A DNA stretch of 64,000 nucleotides from an uncultured Clostridia bacterium (GCA_947631905.1 CANRND010000003.1:1-64000); one strand, 5' to 3'; counted from the stretch's first letter, positions 1-7,774 are shown. Translations and numbers: made by a program. Notes: generated from the sequence alone by a model not told the origin.

Positions 1-282
1 CAGACGGCGTGTTATGAAAAAATCGCCAAGTTTTTGGTGGCGATCATAACGCGGGGACTGCGGCAGGGCGGCTGTGTCGACCGCTACATAAAAGACCTAC
101 CGTATTTGCCGTTCTATGTGAAGCGGCTCTTGAAAGAAAAAAACGGTCGCTTTCTGCTTGCGAACAGCGACACGGAGAGCCTTGATTTTCGGCTTGCAGT
201 CCTTTCCGCGATCCACTTCATGAACGCGGAACACACCCAACTCTTTGAACTCAAAGCGCGAAAATGGGCGGAAAATGATTAA
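1..282 (+). CDS. C-terminal end of an unrecognised protein (5' end outside window)
   Basis: The reading frame is open from the first base of the window to a TAA stop, so this is the last 93 codons of a longer gene that starts upstream. An internal ATG-free stretch before residue 12 confirms that the frame continues leftward. The visible part is basic and helical-looking, with no signal peptide, membrane segment or motif that I recognise. Base composition is ordinary for this genome, unlike the AT-rich DNA that follows. The stop codon overlaps the ATG of a possible downstream remnant. No function is proposed. Confidence 0.6.
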   Translation, partial: QTACYEKIAKFLVAIITRGLRQGGCVDRYIKDLPYLPFYVKRLLKEKNGRFLLANSDTESLDFRLAVLSAIHFMNAEHTQLFELKARKWAEND

Positions 283-514
283 ACGACGACTATCTTTTAA
301 AAAAACTTCAAAAATTTTTACAGATTGCCTTGCTCCTTTTGATCTTTTATGATATAATTTTGGTGGTAAAGCTTACGCAAATGAAATAAGCTTGATTAGA
401 AAAAGAGGCTATAATACCTTTTTAGTTGGACCTGCCTCTTGGTCATTGATTCCTTGCCCAGGAAGAGATGAGGGAAGTTACTATGCTTTTGCAGGGTATA
501 AAGTTTCAAAATAA
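275..514 (+). pseudogene. Possible gene remnant with an in-frame TGA
   Basis: Reading from an ATG that overlaps the previous stop gives 25 codons, a TGA at 350-352, then 53 further codons in the same frame to TAA. The second part reads like real protein: it contains GYNTFLVGPASWSLIPCPG and ends YAFAGYKVSK. It has no start codon of its own, since its first in-frame ATG is missing. A consensus promoter overlaps the TGA, so the upstream half may be chance and the downstream half the tail of a decayed gene. TGA is a normal stop in this genome (for example the gene ending at 35610), so recoding is unlikely. The identity is unknown. Confidence 0.3.
330..358 (+). promoter_or_regulatory. Putative sigma-A promoter
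   Basis: TTGCTC and TATAAT are separated by 17 nt. The promoter would drive the remnant reading frame and the hypothetical gene starting at 536. Confidence 0.5.
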
Positions 515-535
515 ATTTTTTGGGGGAAACTTAAA

Positions 536-1306
536 ATGATTTTCGAGAGTTCGCTTCCTGTCAAGAGAAAATACGGGGAAAATTGCAAGCTGAACGAAGG
601 CAACGTCAAAGACATCTATTTTTTGACGGTGTGTAACAATTTGAACGACTCTGAGATTACCGATTTTCTCGAAAAGTACCATTCAAGGGATGAAATTCTC
701 CTATGGAACAGTGAGTACATGAACGGGAAACTTGATTTGTGCGAACAATTACTCGGTCGTGATGATTGGGGATCCATTTCAAAAATTAGCGTTTTACTAT
801 GCGCTTTGACGGATGTTTTTACTTATGAAAAAAGCACATATGAACGAATCGTTGATTATCTGGAAAAGTTTCATGCGGCTTACGGATATTTTATGTGTTA
901 CCCCCATTTGAAAGAAACGACACAATATCCATACGAAGATAAGTCTTTTTATCCGTTCCCTGGAATCTATATCAAAAGAAGGTTGCCGCTGAGCGACCTT
1001 GAGCGTGTAGGCAGAAGTACGGGTGCAGAATGGCGATATTTGGAGTGGGACGGATATTTTGGTTTGATTCCGAGGTTGAATAAATTAAAACACTATGATT
1101 TGCTGAATGAGCTCTTTATAAAGTTGATAATCCCGATTTTTGATCATCTTTTTGAGGATAACGAACTGATGGTTAAGCACAATGTCAAATATCGAAAGCT
1201 ATTTCAAAGCCTTGAAGAATATGGCATGAGAGAGATTTTGAAATCATATATCGAAGAACGCGAGGTGTTAGTGCCCTTGTCGGTCAAAAAATATTTGAGA
1301 AGGTAA
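536..1306 (+). CDS. Hypothetical protein, 256 aa
   Basis: This is a complete reading frame from ATG to TAA, with a purine-rich GGGGG stretch about 10 nt before the start acting as a plausible ribosome binding site. The protein is acidic and aromatic-rich, with no signal peptide and no membrane segment, so it is probably cytoplasmic and mostly helical. I recognise no family. Its AT-rich codon use contrasts with the GC-rich housekeeping genes further on, and a remnant gene lies just upstream and a dispersed repeat just downstream. Those signs fit recently acquired accessory DNA. An immunity-type or phage-derived protein is possible but nothing in the sequence proves it. Confidence 0.6.
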   Translation: MIFESSLPVKRKYGENCKLNEGNVKDIYFLTVCNNLNDSEITDFLEKYHSRDEILLWNSEYMNGKLDLCEQLLGRDDWGSISKISVLLCALTDVFTYEKSTYERIVDYLEKFHAAYGYFMCYPHLKETTQYPYEDKSFYPFPGIYIKRRLPLSDLERVGRSTGAEWRYLEWDGYFGLIPRLNKLKHYDLLNELFIKLIIPIFDHLFEDNELMVKHNVKYRKLFQSLEEYGMREILKSYIEEREVLVPLSVKKYLRR

Positions 1307-1343
1307 ATCTCAATTTTTCTTAGATGCTACTTAGGGAAATTTT

Positions 1344-1473
1344 ATTCTGAATGGTGGCGGCGCGACAGACAACAAGCAAACAGCGGGGAGTGTGTCCTCG
1401 CTGTTTGCTAACTCATTCAAAGATGCGTTTCATTTATAATTTTTAATTTTTCTAAAAATCCCTATTAACCGCC
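1344..1473 (-). repeat. Dispersed 3'-end repeat, copy A (both halves)
   Basis: This is the fullest copy of a repeat seen three times in the window. Read on the minus strand it starts GGCGGTTAATAGGG, passes through an AT-rich stretch, forms a hairpin with arms AAACAGCG/CGCTGTTT (1378-1406), and ends CGCCGCCACCATTCAGAAT. Copy B (15231-15326) matches the first half plus hairpin. Copy C (16475-16538) matches the hairpin plus second half. Here it begins about 20 nt after the stop of the collagen-like lipoprotein gene. Confidence 0.75.
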
Positions 1474-1493
1474 CGCATTTGTTCCGAAGTCTT

Positions 1494-2597
1494 TCATGCT
1501 CTGCTCAATGACTGTTTTAATAGAATTTTTTGGTTTTTTGCCGTGTCCCTAATCCTATTAAACACATCCTCTCCGATTTCGGTCACGCCGCTGCCGATCG
1601 TGATTGATTGAAGCCCGCTACAACACCCGAACGCCCAACTTCCGATCGATGTCACGTTGTTGGGAATTTTAATTGAAGTCAAGCCGATACAATTATAGAA
1701 CGCATACTCTCCGATTTCTGTCACGTTGCTACCAATGGCGACCGATTGGAGACCGCTACAACCGTCAAATGCCTTGCTTCCGATCGAAGTCACGTTCGCG
1801 GGAATGGAAATGCTCGTGAGAGATGCATTCCTCGCCTCCATAGATGCATTAAAAGCCGAGTCCCCGATCTCCTTCACGGGCAAGCCGCGGTAAACAGAGG
1901 GAATGACAATATCCGTATCCCATGCCGTGCCGAGGCCTACAACGGCGGCATACTCATTGCCCGCCTCGTCCTTGCGCTTTTGGTATTGCAGTCCTTCGGT
2001 ACCCTCTTCGGCGGGAGTTTCGCCGCCCGCCGTGATCTTGCCCAAATCTATTTTCGAACCGTCCGTCATGGTTGCGATCAGATGTCCGTTTTCGTCTATT
2101 TCAAGAGATTGAATGCCAAGCCCGTCCTTTCCGTTTTCTCCGTCTTTGCCGTCCTTTCCGGGGTCGCCCTTTTCGCCTTGCGGACCTTGCGCGCCCGTCT
2201 CGCCCTTTTCGCCCTGGGGACCCTGTGCGCCCGTCTCGCCCTTTTCGCCCTGCGGACCCTGTGCGCCCGTCTCGCCCTTTTCGCCTTGCGGACCTTGCGC
2301 GCCCGTCTCGCCCTTTTCGCCCTGGGGACCCTGCGCGCCTGTCTCGCCCTTTTCGCCCTGCGGACCTTGCGCGCCATCTTTCCCGTCTGCACCGTCCGCT
2401 CCTTTGAACATGGCGATAAGTTCTTCGAGCGTGCCTTCAAAACCGAGTTCCTGCGCCTTGGCATATACGCGCTCCATCGACCAAAGGTCGGCTTGCTCCT
2501 TTTGGGGTTTTTCTTCCCCGCACCCCGCGATACCAAACGCCATGCAGAGGGTCGCCGCGATCGCCAAAATAACGACCAAAAATTTGTGCTTCTTCAT
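1494..2597 (-). CDS. Surface lipoprotein with collagen-like repeats and BspA-type leucine-rich repeats
   Basis: The protein has 367 aa. The start is the ATG in front of MKKHKFLVV, chosen because AGGAG lies just upstream; an earlier in-frame start has no such signal. A signal peptide ends in the lipobox IAGC (Cys26), predicting a lipid-anchored exported protein. A coiled or helical stretch (28-66) leads to collagen-like G-X-Y repeats (about 66-159), including six near-identical 12-residue units. After a linker come BspA/LRR_5 leucine-rich repeats with the VTSIG..AF pattern (about 215-350). The last repeat breaks off after GEDVFN into a short basic tail, and the dispersed repeat copy A follows, so the 3' end may be truncated. 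BspA-type repeats usually bind host or matrix proteins; the ligand here is unknown. Confidence 0.85.
   Translation of the reverse strand: MKKHKFLVVILAIAATLCMAFGIAGCGEEKPQKEQADLWSMERVYAKAQELGFEGTLEELIAMFKGADGADGKDGAQGPQGEKGETGAQGPQGEKGETGAQGPQGEKGETGAQGPQGEKGETGAQGPQGEKGETGAQGPQGEKGDPGKDGKDGENGKDGLGIQSLEIDENGHLIATMTDGSKIDLGKITAGGETPAEEGTEGLQYQKRKDEAGNEYAAVVGLGTAWDTDIVIPSVYRGLPVKEIGDSAFNASMEARNASLTSISIPANVTSIGSKAFDGCSGLQSVAIGSNVTEIGEYAFYNCIGLTSIKIPNNVTSIGSWAFGCCSGLQSITIGSGVTEIGEDVFNRIRDTAKNQKILLKQSLSRA
2160..2375 (-). repeat. Six 36-bp tandem coding repeats (collagen-like)
   Basis: Six consecutive 36-bp units encode the 12-residue unit [12 protein letters not shown]; the last one ends in GDP. 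Units differ only by a few, mostly synonymous, changes. The array makes several other frames appear open on both strands, but those are shadows. Copy number is likely to vary by slippage. Confidence 0.9.
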
Positions 2598-2884
2598 ATT
2601 ATTTCTCCTTTCGTTTTTTGCGGGCAAAAAATAAGGACATTCCGATTACGGAATGCCCGCATAAAGTATCCCGTAATTGGTTTGTCGTACAATTTTATCG
2701 CGCAGATAAAAGGATACACCTATGCCTGTTGTATCTACGCGAAATAATATATAATTGTACGACGTTTACAGTTTAGCATATTTGAAAGAAAAAAGCAATC
2801 TTTCCGCGAAAAATTTTAATAAAACCCTCGTCCCTTCCGCGGGAGCGGCGCTCCCGCGGAAGGGACAAGCCCAAAAACCGCTTG

Positions 2885-2922
2885 CGGGGCGCCCGCAGCC
2901 GAACGGCTGCGGGCGCCCCGCG
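2885..2922 (-). terminator. Strong GC hairpin downstream of the LysM gene
   Basis: A near-perfect inverted repeat with arms GCGGGGCGCCCGCAGCC and its complement around a short loop lies just after the LysM gene stop. A second GC hairpin lies beside it (about 2838-2866). There is no long T-run, so termination is likely but not certain. Confidence 0.55.
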
Positions 2923-2935
2923 TTCACATTTCAAG

Positions 2936-3220
2936 TTACAGCCAAACGGTCTGCCCGATGTAGAGGCATTTCGTCCTGTTGCGTTCTTCGAACGTTTCGT
3001 CCGAGCCGCACAAAAGCGCCTTGCTCTCTCCCCCGCGCACGGTGTACAAATTTCTCCGCTCTTCGGGGATCTGCAACACCCGCCCCGCCTGCGGCTCTTC
3101 GCAGAGTTCGTTCAACGCGGCAAGCACCCGCGGCGGCACGCCAAAAAACTGCGCCACGTCCGCAAGCGTTTGCCCCTTCTTCAAACGGTAGTACGTTTTT
3201 TGCTCCGTTTCGAGTTTCAT
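2936..3220 (-). CDS. Small protein with two LysM domains
   Basis: The protein has 94 aa. It carries two LysM-type segments: YYRLKKGQTLADVAQFFGV (about residues 10-28, continuing to LQIP at 49) and LYTVRGGES near 58 leading to the C-terminus. LysM domains bind N-acetylglucosamine-containing glycans such as peptidoglycan. There is no signal peptide, so a spore-coat or intracellular role, or export by another route, must be considered. It is convergent to the upstream lipoprotein region and divergent from the SpoVB-like gene 57 bp away. Short LysM proteins next to spore genes are common in Firmicutes, but the specific role is inferred. Confidence 0.75.
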   Translation of the reverse strand: MKLETEQKTYYRLKKGQTLADVAQFFGVPPRVLAALNELCEEPQAGRVLQIPEERRNLYTVRGGESKALLCGSDETFEERNRTKCLYIGQTVWL

Positions 3221-3276
3221 GCCTCTATTGTATGCGCCGCGTTCATAAAAATGTTCCCGCGCAAATAAAATAGCGT

Positions 3277-4785
3277 ATGCAAAACTTGTACCGCACCGCC
3301 GCGGTGGTGACGATCTTCTCCGCGCTCGAACACTGTCTCGGCTTTCTCTACCGCATCATCCTCTCCCGCATTTTAGGCCCAGAGGGACTTGGCGTTTATC
3401 AAGTTTCTCTCACCGTGTTCGCCGTTTTTTTGACGGCGACGTCGAGCGGGTTGCCCATCACCCTCTCCCGCATTATCAGCAAGCACCGCGCGCGGGGGAG
3501 CAAGCGGGGGGAACAGGCGGCGACGAGCGCGGCGATCGTCCTTACCCTCGCCGTGAGCGTTCCCATCACCCTGCTCCTCTTCCTCTTCAAAGAACCCTTT
3601 TCACGCGTTTTCACCGATTCCCGCTGCGCCGACCTCTTCTATATCCTCATCATCGGGCTGTCCTTTACGTCGGTGTACGCCATTCTGCGCGGCTGTTTTT
3701 GGGGGAACAAACGCTTCCTCGCCTACTCCCTCGTGGAACTCATCGAGGAGATCGTGATGATCGCGGTCGGCGTGTTCTTGCTTCTCCTGTTGCAGACAAA
3801 CGTTGCGGACGTCAACCTCGCGGCGATCGCGGTCCTCATCTCCTACCTTTGCTCGTTTGCGATTGCGCTCGTCTATTTCTTGATACGGGGCGGCAAATTG
3901 CGCTCGCCGCGGGGAGAATTTTTGCCGCTCATCAAGTCCTCTCTGCCCGTAACGGCAATGCGCACCTCCTCCTCTCTCGTCAACTCGTTCATCTCCGTCC
4001 TCTTCCCCATGCGGCTGATGGCGGCGGGGGTCTCCTCTTCCAAAGCGATGAGCGAATACGGCGTGGTGTACGGCATGGTGATGCCCGTCCTCATGATCCC
4101 CTCCACCCTCATCGGCTCCATCGCGCTCGTGCTTGTCCCCGAGCTTTCGGAGTGTTTCTACAAGGGGCAGAAAGAAAAGCTCTCGGGGCTCGTGGAGCGG
4201 GCGCTCAACGCGACCCTCCTCATCGCTGGCCTGCTCATTCCGTTCTTTGTGGTGTGCGGAGGGGACGTGGGCGCGATGCTCTATGCGAGCGCGCAGAGCG
4301 GGCGGCTCATTTCGGGCTGCGCCGTCATCTTGCTCCCCATGAGCGTCACGATGATCACAACTTCCATTCTCAACTCTATGGGGTGCGAAAAACACACCCT
4401 GCTCTTCTTCCTCTGCGGGGCCGCGGCGATGCTCCTGTGCGTGTGGTTCCTGCCCAAATATTTGGGGAGCGGCGCGCTCTGCGTGGGCATGGCGTGCGAC
4501 TATACGATCTCCGCGGGGTGCGCGCTCTTCCTGCTCCGCAAAAAGACGGGAAAACTCGGCTCGTGGAAGTACTTTTTGAAGCTGACCGCGGCGGTACTGC
4601 CCGTGATCGGGTTGGGATATTTCGTGCGAAAATTTTTGGTAGTCTACCTCAGTTATATCCCCGCGCTCGCGCTGACGATCCTCTTTATCGGCGTGTTGGA
4701 GACGGCGGTCTTTTCCTCACTGAAACTCATGGACGTAAAGACCTTGCTCGGCCGTTTCTTCGGGAAAAAGAAGCGGACGGCATAA
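3277..4785 (+). CDS. SpoVB/MurJ-like polysaccharide flippase (MOP superfamily)
   Basis: The protein has 502 aa, the usual length for this family, and about 14 hydrophobic segments. The N-terminus LGFLYRIILSRILGPEGLG is the typical signature of the SpoVB/RfbX branch of the MOP superfamily. These integral membrane proteins flip lipid-linked cell-wall or polysaccharide precursors; SpoVB itself acts in spore cortex synthesis. A TAAAAT box lies only 5 nt before the ATG and no Shine-Dalgarno sequence is visible, so the transcript may be leaderless. A bidirectional terminator separates it from the convergent khpA. Whether it is the sporulation enzyme or a vegetative lipid II or polysaccharide flippase cannot be decided from sequence. 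Confidence 0.85.
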   Translation: MQNLYRTAAVVTIFSALEHCLGFLYRIILSRILGPEGLGVYQVSLTVFAVFLTATSSGLPITLSRIISKHRARGSKRGEQAATSAAIVLTLAVSVPITLLLFLFKEPFSRVFTDSRCADLFYILIIGLSFTSVYAILRGCFWGNKRFLAYSLVELIEEIVMIAVGVFLLLLLQTNVADVNLAAIAVLISYLCSFAIALVYFLIRGGKLRSPRGEFLPLIKSSLPVTAMRTSSSLVNSFISVLFPMRLMAAGVSSSKAMSEYGVVYGMVMPVLMIPSTLIGSIALVLVPELSECFYKGQKEKLSGLVERALNATLLIAGLLIPFFVVCGGDVGAMLYASAQSGRLISGCAVILLPMSVTMITTSILNSMGCEKHTLLFFLCGAAAMLLCVWFLPKYLGSGALCVGMACDYTISAGCALFLLRKKTGKLGSWKYFLKLTAAVLPVIGLGYFVRKFLVVYLSYIPALALTILFIGVLETAVFSSLKLMDVKTLLGRFFGKKKRTA

Positions 4786-4791
4786 AGAAAA

Positions 4792-4827
4792 CCGCCGCGC
4801 GCCGAAAAAAGTCTCGGCGCGCGGCGG
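4792..4827. terminator. Bidirectional terminator between convergent genes
   Basis: The stem CCGCCGCGCGCCGA pairs with its complement across an 8-nt loop, between the stops of the flippase gene and khpA. Its shape and position suit both strands. Confidence 0.75.
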
Positions 4828-4841
4828 TCCCGTTCAAACAA

Positions 4842-5081
4842 TTATTCTTCCCGTTCTTTGATTTCGATGTTGTACTTTTTGCTGTCGCGGGGGGTCTTGC
4901 AGCGGACGAGGGTACGGAGCGCCTTAGCGATCTTCCCCTGTTTTCCGATGACTTTCCCCATATCCGAGTCGGAGAGAAGCACGGTGACGTTGATGCTGTC
5001 GTCCGTTTCTTCCACCTCATAGGAGATGTGTTCCTTGTCCTCCGCGAAAGTTTCTACGATGTATTTGATCAGATCCAACAT
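4842..5081 (-). CDS. khpA: KH-domain RNA-binding protein KhpA
   Basis: The protein has 79 aa and is a single KH domain with the GKVIGKQGK loop (about 42-50) that contacts RNA. KhpA (formerly YlqC) usually pairs with KhpB/Jag and affects cell division and RNA metabolism in Firmicutes. The ribosome binding site GGAGG is excellent. It follows rpsP on the same strand, as in most Firmicutes, but here 380 bp of repeat-rich DNA intervene. The usual downstream partners rimM, trmD and rplS are absent; a convergent flippase gene takes their place. Confidence 0.93.
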   Translation of the reverse strand: MLDLIKYIVETFAEDKEHISYEVEETDDSINVTVLLSDSDMGKVIGKQGKIAKALRTLVRCKTPRDSKKYNIEIKEREE

Positions 5082-5136
5082 AAAAAATACCTCCTTTTTG
5101 ATTGTTCACCACGCCCCGCGCGCACGTTCTTGAAAA

Positions 5137-5262
5137 TGTCATTCCGAGCGCAGTCGAGGAATCTCTACCTCATTCTTACCCATTGGGGGACCGAGTTGAT
5201 ATTAAAATAATGCTGAGATTTCTCCACTCCACTCACTTTCGTTCGCTTCGGTCGAAATGACA
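5137..5262. repeat. Palindromic repeat family 1, full inverted pair; the rest of the khpA-rpsP gap is hairpins
   Basis: This is a MITE-like element with inverted ends TGTCATTCCGAGCG... and ...CTTCGGTCGAAATGACA around a spacer. Other full or half copies lie at 9004-9206, 27711-27862, 31075-31125, 34240-34365, 42595-42640, 43290-43326, 44045-44160 and 62775-63072. In the same 382-bp gap there is also a perfect hairpin at 5295-5330 (arms TGCGCTTATGGAAAA) and a second at 5422-5450 (TTTCTTTTC arms around GAGCGTAGCA). No gene is visible here. Confidence 0.8.
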
Positions 5263-5463
5263 ATTAGGAATGGCGCCGAGTGTTCCCAACTTACTGCGCT
5301 TATGGAAAACCACGCTTTTCCATAAGCGCACATAATTTGCCGCACTCTTACGGCTTATTGTCCTGTAAGACGACAAAGAGGACAACTAAATTAAGGCGCG
5401 GGCGCCACTTTCCTCACGGCGTTTCTTTTCGAGCGTAGCAAGAAAAGAAATGCGTGAACATTT

Positions 5464-5757
5464 TTACTTCTTCTTTTTCTTTCCTTTGGTTTTGGAAGGA
5501 GAGAGTTTTGTCGGCTTTTCCAGCACGCCCGTCTGCACGAGGAGCGACTTCACCGTTTCGGTCGGCTGAACGCCCTTTGCGAGCCAATCTTTCGCTTTTT
5601 CCGCGTCCACCGTAAGTGTTACGGGTTCGGACTTCGGATCGTAAAAACCGACCTTGTCGATGTACTCGCCGGTCGCCGCCTTTCTCGCGTCCACGACCAC
5701 AATGCGGTAGACGGGGGACTTCTTGTCGCCCATTCTCACCAGTCTCATTTTTACCAT
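5464..5757 (-). CDS. rpsP: 30S ribosomal protein S16
   Basis: The protein has 97 aa. The N-terminus MVKMRLVRMGDKKSPVYRIV matches bS16, an early-binding protein of the small ribosomal subunit. The central GFYDP segment and a lysine-rich tail (KGKKKKK) are typical. AGGT precedes the ATG at good spacing. It lies between ffh and khpA in the classical ylxM-ffh-rpsP-khpA order. Repeat hairpins separate it from both neighbours, so the genes may be co-transcribed with partial attenuation or processed separately. Confidence 0.97.
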   Translation of the reverse strand: MVKMRLVRMGDKKSPVYRIVVVDARKAATGEYIDKVGFYDPKSEPVTLTVDAEKAKDWLAKGVQPTETVKSLLVQTGVLEKPTKLSPSKTKGKKKKK

Positions 5758-5824
5758 AGTTTTACCTCCGATTTATGTTTATCTCTTTTGATTTTTTAAG
5801 GTTTTTCGCCTATTCTCTTGCTGT

Positions 5825-5867
5825 CCCCCTTCCCTACCCTCCCCCCAACAAGTTGAGGGGAGGCGAG
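5825..5867. repeat. Palindromic repeat family 2 (C-rich/G-rich hairpin)
   Basis: The pattern is CCCTACCC followed by CTCCCCCC-AACAAGTT-GAGGGGAGGCGAG. Other copies are at 9248-9289, 18273-18314 (inside hemZ), 18455-18500, 32339-32380, 34088-34138, 39355-39402, 41170-41213, 44250-44285 and 63080-63127. The loop and upper stem vary with the pairing kept. Confidence 0.8.
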
Positions 5868-5941
5868 AAAACTCTTACGGCTTATTGTTTAAGCCGAACG
5901 AACGAGAGAAACACCCCGTTGATGCAGGAGGAAAGTTTCCT

Positions 5942-5982
5942 CGCACAATTCTTTTCGAGCGTAGCGAGCAAAGAATTGTGCG
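5942..5982 (-). terminator. Hairpin after ffh
   Basis: The perfect arms CGCACAATTCTTT/AAAGAATTGTGCG enclose GAGCGTAGCGAGC. The hairpin lies just after the ffh stop and lacks a T-run. It shares its loop with the hairpin at 5422-5450, so it may be a third small repeat family rather than a dedicated terminator. Confidence 0.5.
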
Positions 5983-5992
5983 AAACTAACCT

Positions 5993-7312
5993 CTAAAACG
6001 GCATTCTCATTTTTCCCTTGCCGCCGCGCATGCGCTTCATGAGTTCTTTCGTCTGCTCGAATTGTTTTAACAGCTGGTTGACTTCCTGGATGGTCGTTCC
6101 CGAACCCGCCGCAATGCGTTGTTTGCGGGAATAGTTAATGATCTGCGGGTTGTCCCGCTCCCGTTGCGTCATGGAGAGGATCATCGCCTTGATCCGCTCA
6201 ATGCGCCGCTCGTCCACGTCGCCCTCTTTCACTTTCAGCTTGCCCGCACCGGGAAGCATGTTGAGAAGTGCGTTCGCGCCGCCCATCTTTTTGAGCATAT
6301 CGAATTGGGAGAGATAGTCGGTAAGCGTAAAGGAATTTTCGCGCATCTTGCGCTCCAACTCCTTTGCCTGCTGTTCGGAAACCGCCTCCTGCGCCTTTTC
6401 GATAAGGGACAGCACGTCCCCCATGCCGAGGATGCGGCTCGCCATACGGTCGGGATAGAAAGGCTCCAAATCGGTGATCTTCTCCCCCACGCCGATGAAC
6501 TTGATGGGCTTGCCCGTCACCGCCTTGATGGAGAGGCATGCGCCGCCGCGCGTATCGCCGTCGAGCTTGGTGAGGATCACGCCCGTAATACCCAAACGGC
6601 TGTTGAACGTCTCCGCAACGTTCACGGCGTCCTGCCCCGTCATCGCGTCCACGGTGAGCAGAATTTCGTGTACCGTTACCTCTTTTTTGATCTCTTCCAG
6701 CTCCAGCATGAGCTTTTCGTCGATATGGAGCCGCCCCGCCGTGTCGATCACAACGGTATCGAACCCCATACGGTTTGCATATTCCACCGCCTGCTTCGCG
6801 GTCTTGGGGGGCGCCTGCGTACCTTTTTCGAACACTTCGGCTCCCGCCTTTCCGCCCACCACTTTGAGCTGGTCGATCGCGGCGGGACGGTAAATATCGC
6901 ATGCGACGAGGAGGGGTTTTTTGCCCTGTTTTTTGAGCAGGACCGCGAGCTTTGCGCACATTGTGGTTTTGCCCGCGCCTTGAAGCCCGCACATCATGAT
7001 GACGGTGGGCGGCTTGGGACTTACTTCGAGTTTGGCGTTGCCCGAACCCATGAGCGCGATGAGTTCGTCGTTGACGATCTTGATGACCTGTTGCGCGGGA
7101 TTGAGGGAGGCAAGCACCTGCTGTCCCACCGCTTTTTCGGATACGGTTGCGATAAAATCTTTTGCAACACGGATATTGACGTCCGCTTCGAGAAGCGCGA
7201 TACGAACTTCGCGCATTGCCGTGCGGATTTCAAGCTCGGTGAGTTTTCCGCGCTTTGTGAGCTTGCTGAATATGTGGTTGAGCCGCTCCGAAAGGGATGC
7301 AAAGAGCGCCAT
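5993..7312 (-). CDS. ffh: Signal recognition particle protein Ffh (SRP54)
   Basis: The protein has 439 aa, the normal length. The order is an N-terminal four-helix domain (1-90), a GTPase domain with the P-loop GLQGAGKTT (109-117), the DTAGR motif and TKLDGDTRGG, and a methionine-rich M domain ending KGKMRMPF. Ffh binds SRP RNA and signal peptides at the ribosome and delivers nascent chains to FtsY at the membrane. The start codon directly abuts the ylxM stop, so the two are translationally linked and share the promoter upstream of ylxM. Confidence 0.98.
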   Translation of the reverse strand: MALFASLSERLNHIFSKLTKRGKLTELEIRTAMREVRIALLEADVNIRVAKDFIATVSEKAVGQQVLASLNPAQQVIKIVNDELIALMGSGNAKLEVSPKPPTVIMMCGLQGAGKTTMCAKLAVLLKKQGKKPLLVACDIYRPAAIDQLKVVGGKAGAEVFEKGTQAPPKTAKQAVEYANRMGFDTVVIDTAGRLHIDEKLMLELEEIKKEVTVHEILLTVDAMTGQDAVNVAETFNSRLGITGVILTKLDGDTRGGACLSIKAVTGKPIKFIGVGEKITDLEPFYPDRMASRILGMGDVLSLIEKAQEAVSEQQAKELERKMRENSFTLTDYLSQFDMLKKMGGANALLNMLPGAGKLKVKEGDVDERRIERIKAMILSMTQRERDNPQIINYSRKQRIAAGSGTTIQEVNQLLKQFEQTKELMKRMRGGKGKMRMPF

Positions 7313-7729
7313 TTAGTTCTCCCCGCCGAGGTCGATTTTTTCTCCGACCGCGACCATATCGATGATCTCGTCCATCTCCCGCGCATATTCGGGATGAATT
7401 TGCTTAAATTTTTCGAGCGCCCCGATCGTCTCCGTCATCATGAGGGAAACTTGCAGGGAATACTCCCTGTCCTGCTCGTTATGGTGGAGTTTTTCCTCAT
7501 AGAAATCGAGCAGTTCGCGGCTCGCTTTCAACGCCTCGGAAACGTTCTGGCGGCTCACGCCCTTTTGCTCCGCGATCTCGGCAAGGGACAGATCGAGCAT
7601 ATAGTACATCTCGCAGATCTCCCGCCGCGTCTCGGTGAGCAGCGCGCCGTAATGATCGAAAAGTTGCAGATATTTGAGATCTTTCCCTTTGGGCGGCTTC
7701 GCGCTCCCCGTTACGGTCGCAAACGGCAT
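7313..7729 (-). CDS. ylxM: SRP-associated helix-turn-helix protein YlxM
   Basis: The protein has 138 aa and belongs to the UPF0122/YlxM family. Residues about 30-75 form a sigma-70-region-4-like helix-turn-helix (LSLAEIAEQKGVSRQNVSEAL). YlxM modulates the SRP GTPase cycle in streptococci and is nearly always encoded just before ffh. The GGAGG site before the ATG is strong. The first 18 residues (a GSAKPPKG stretch) are a short extension compared with the usual family start. It is transcribed from its own promoter, which overlaps the ftsY terminator. Confidence 0.93.
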   Translation of the reverse strand: MPFATVTGSAKPPKGKDLKYLQLFDHYGALLTETRREICEMYYMLDLSLAEIAEQKGVSRQNVSEALKASRELLDFYEEKLHHNEQDREYSLQVSLMMTETIGALEKFKQIHPEYAREMDEIIDMVAVGEKIDLGGEN

Positions 7730-7774
7730 GGTTTTCCTCCGCCTGTCAAGTAATTTTCCTTGACACCTGCGCCT

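Noticed and set aside
350-352. TGA as a recoded sense codon
   Set aside because: TGA ends ordinary genes in the window, such as the one stopping at 35610, and pdxS.
1344-1473. Integron attC site
   Set aside because: The hairpin after gene ends is suggestive, but the RYYYAAC/GTTRRRY core pair is not present in matching positions and no integrase is in the window.
2160-2375. CRISPR-like array with 36-bp period
   Set aside because: The units are contiguous with no spacers and encode collagen-like repeats.
1746-2747. Long open frames on both strands across the 36-bp repeats
   Set aside because: They are low-complexity by-products of the repetitive G-X-Y coding array; only the minus-strand lipoprotein frame has a signal peptide, a ribosome site and domain structure.
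3699-5210. 503-codon plus-strand frame running past the flippase gene
   Set aside because: It is an alternate-frame shadow of the flippase gene, arginine-rich and without family features, and it crosses a terminator and khpA.
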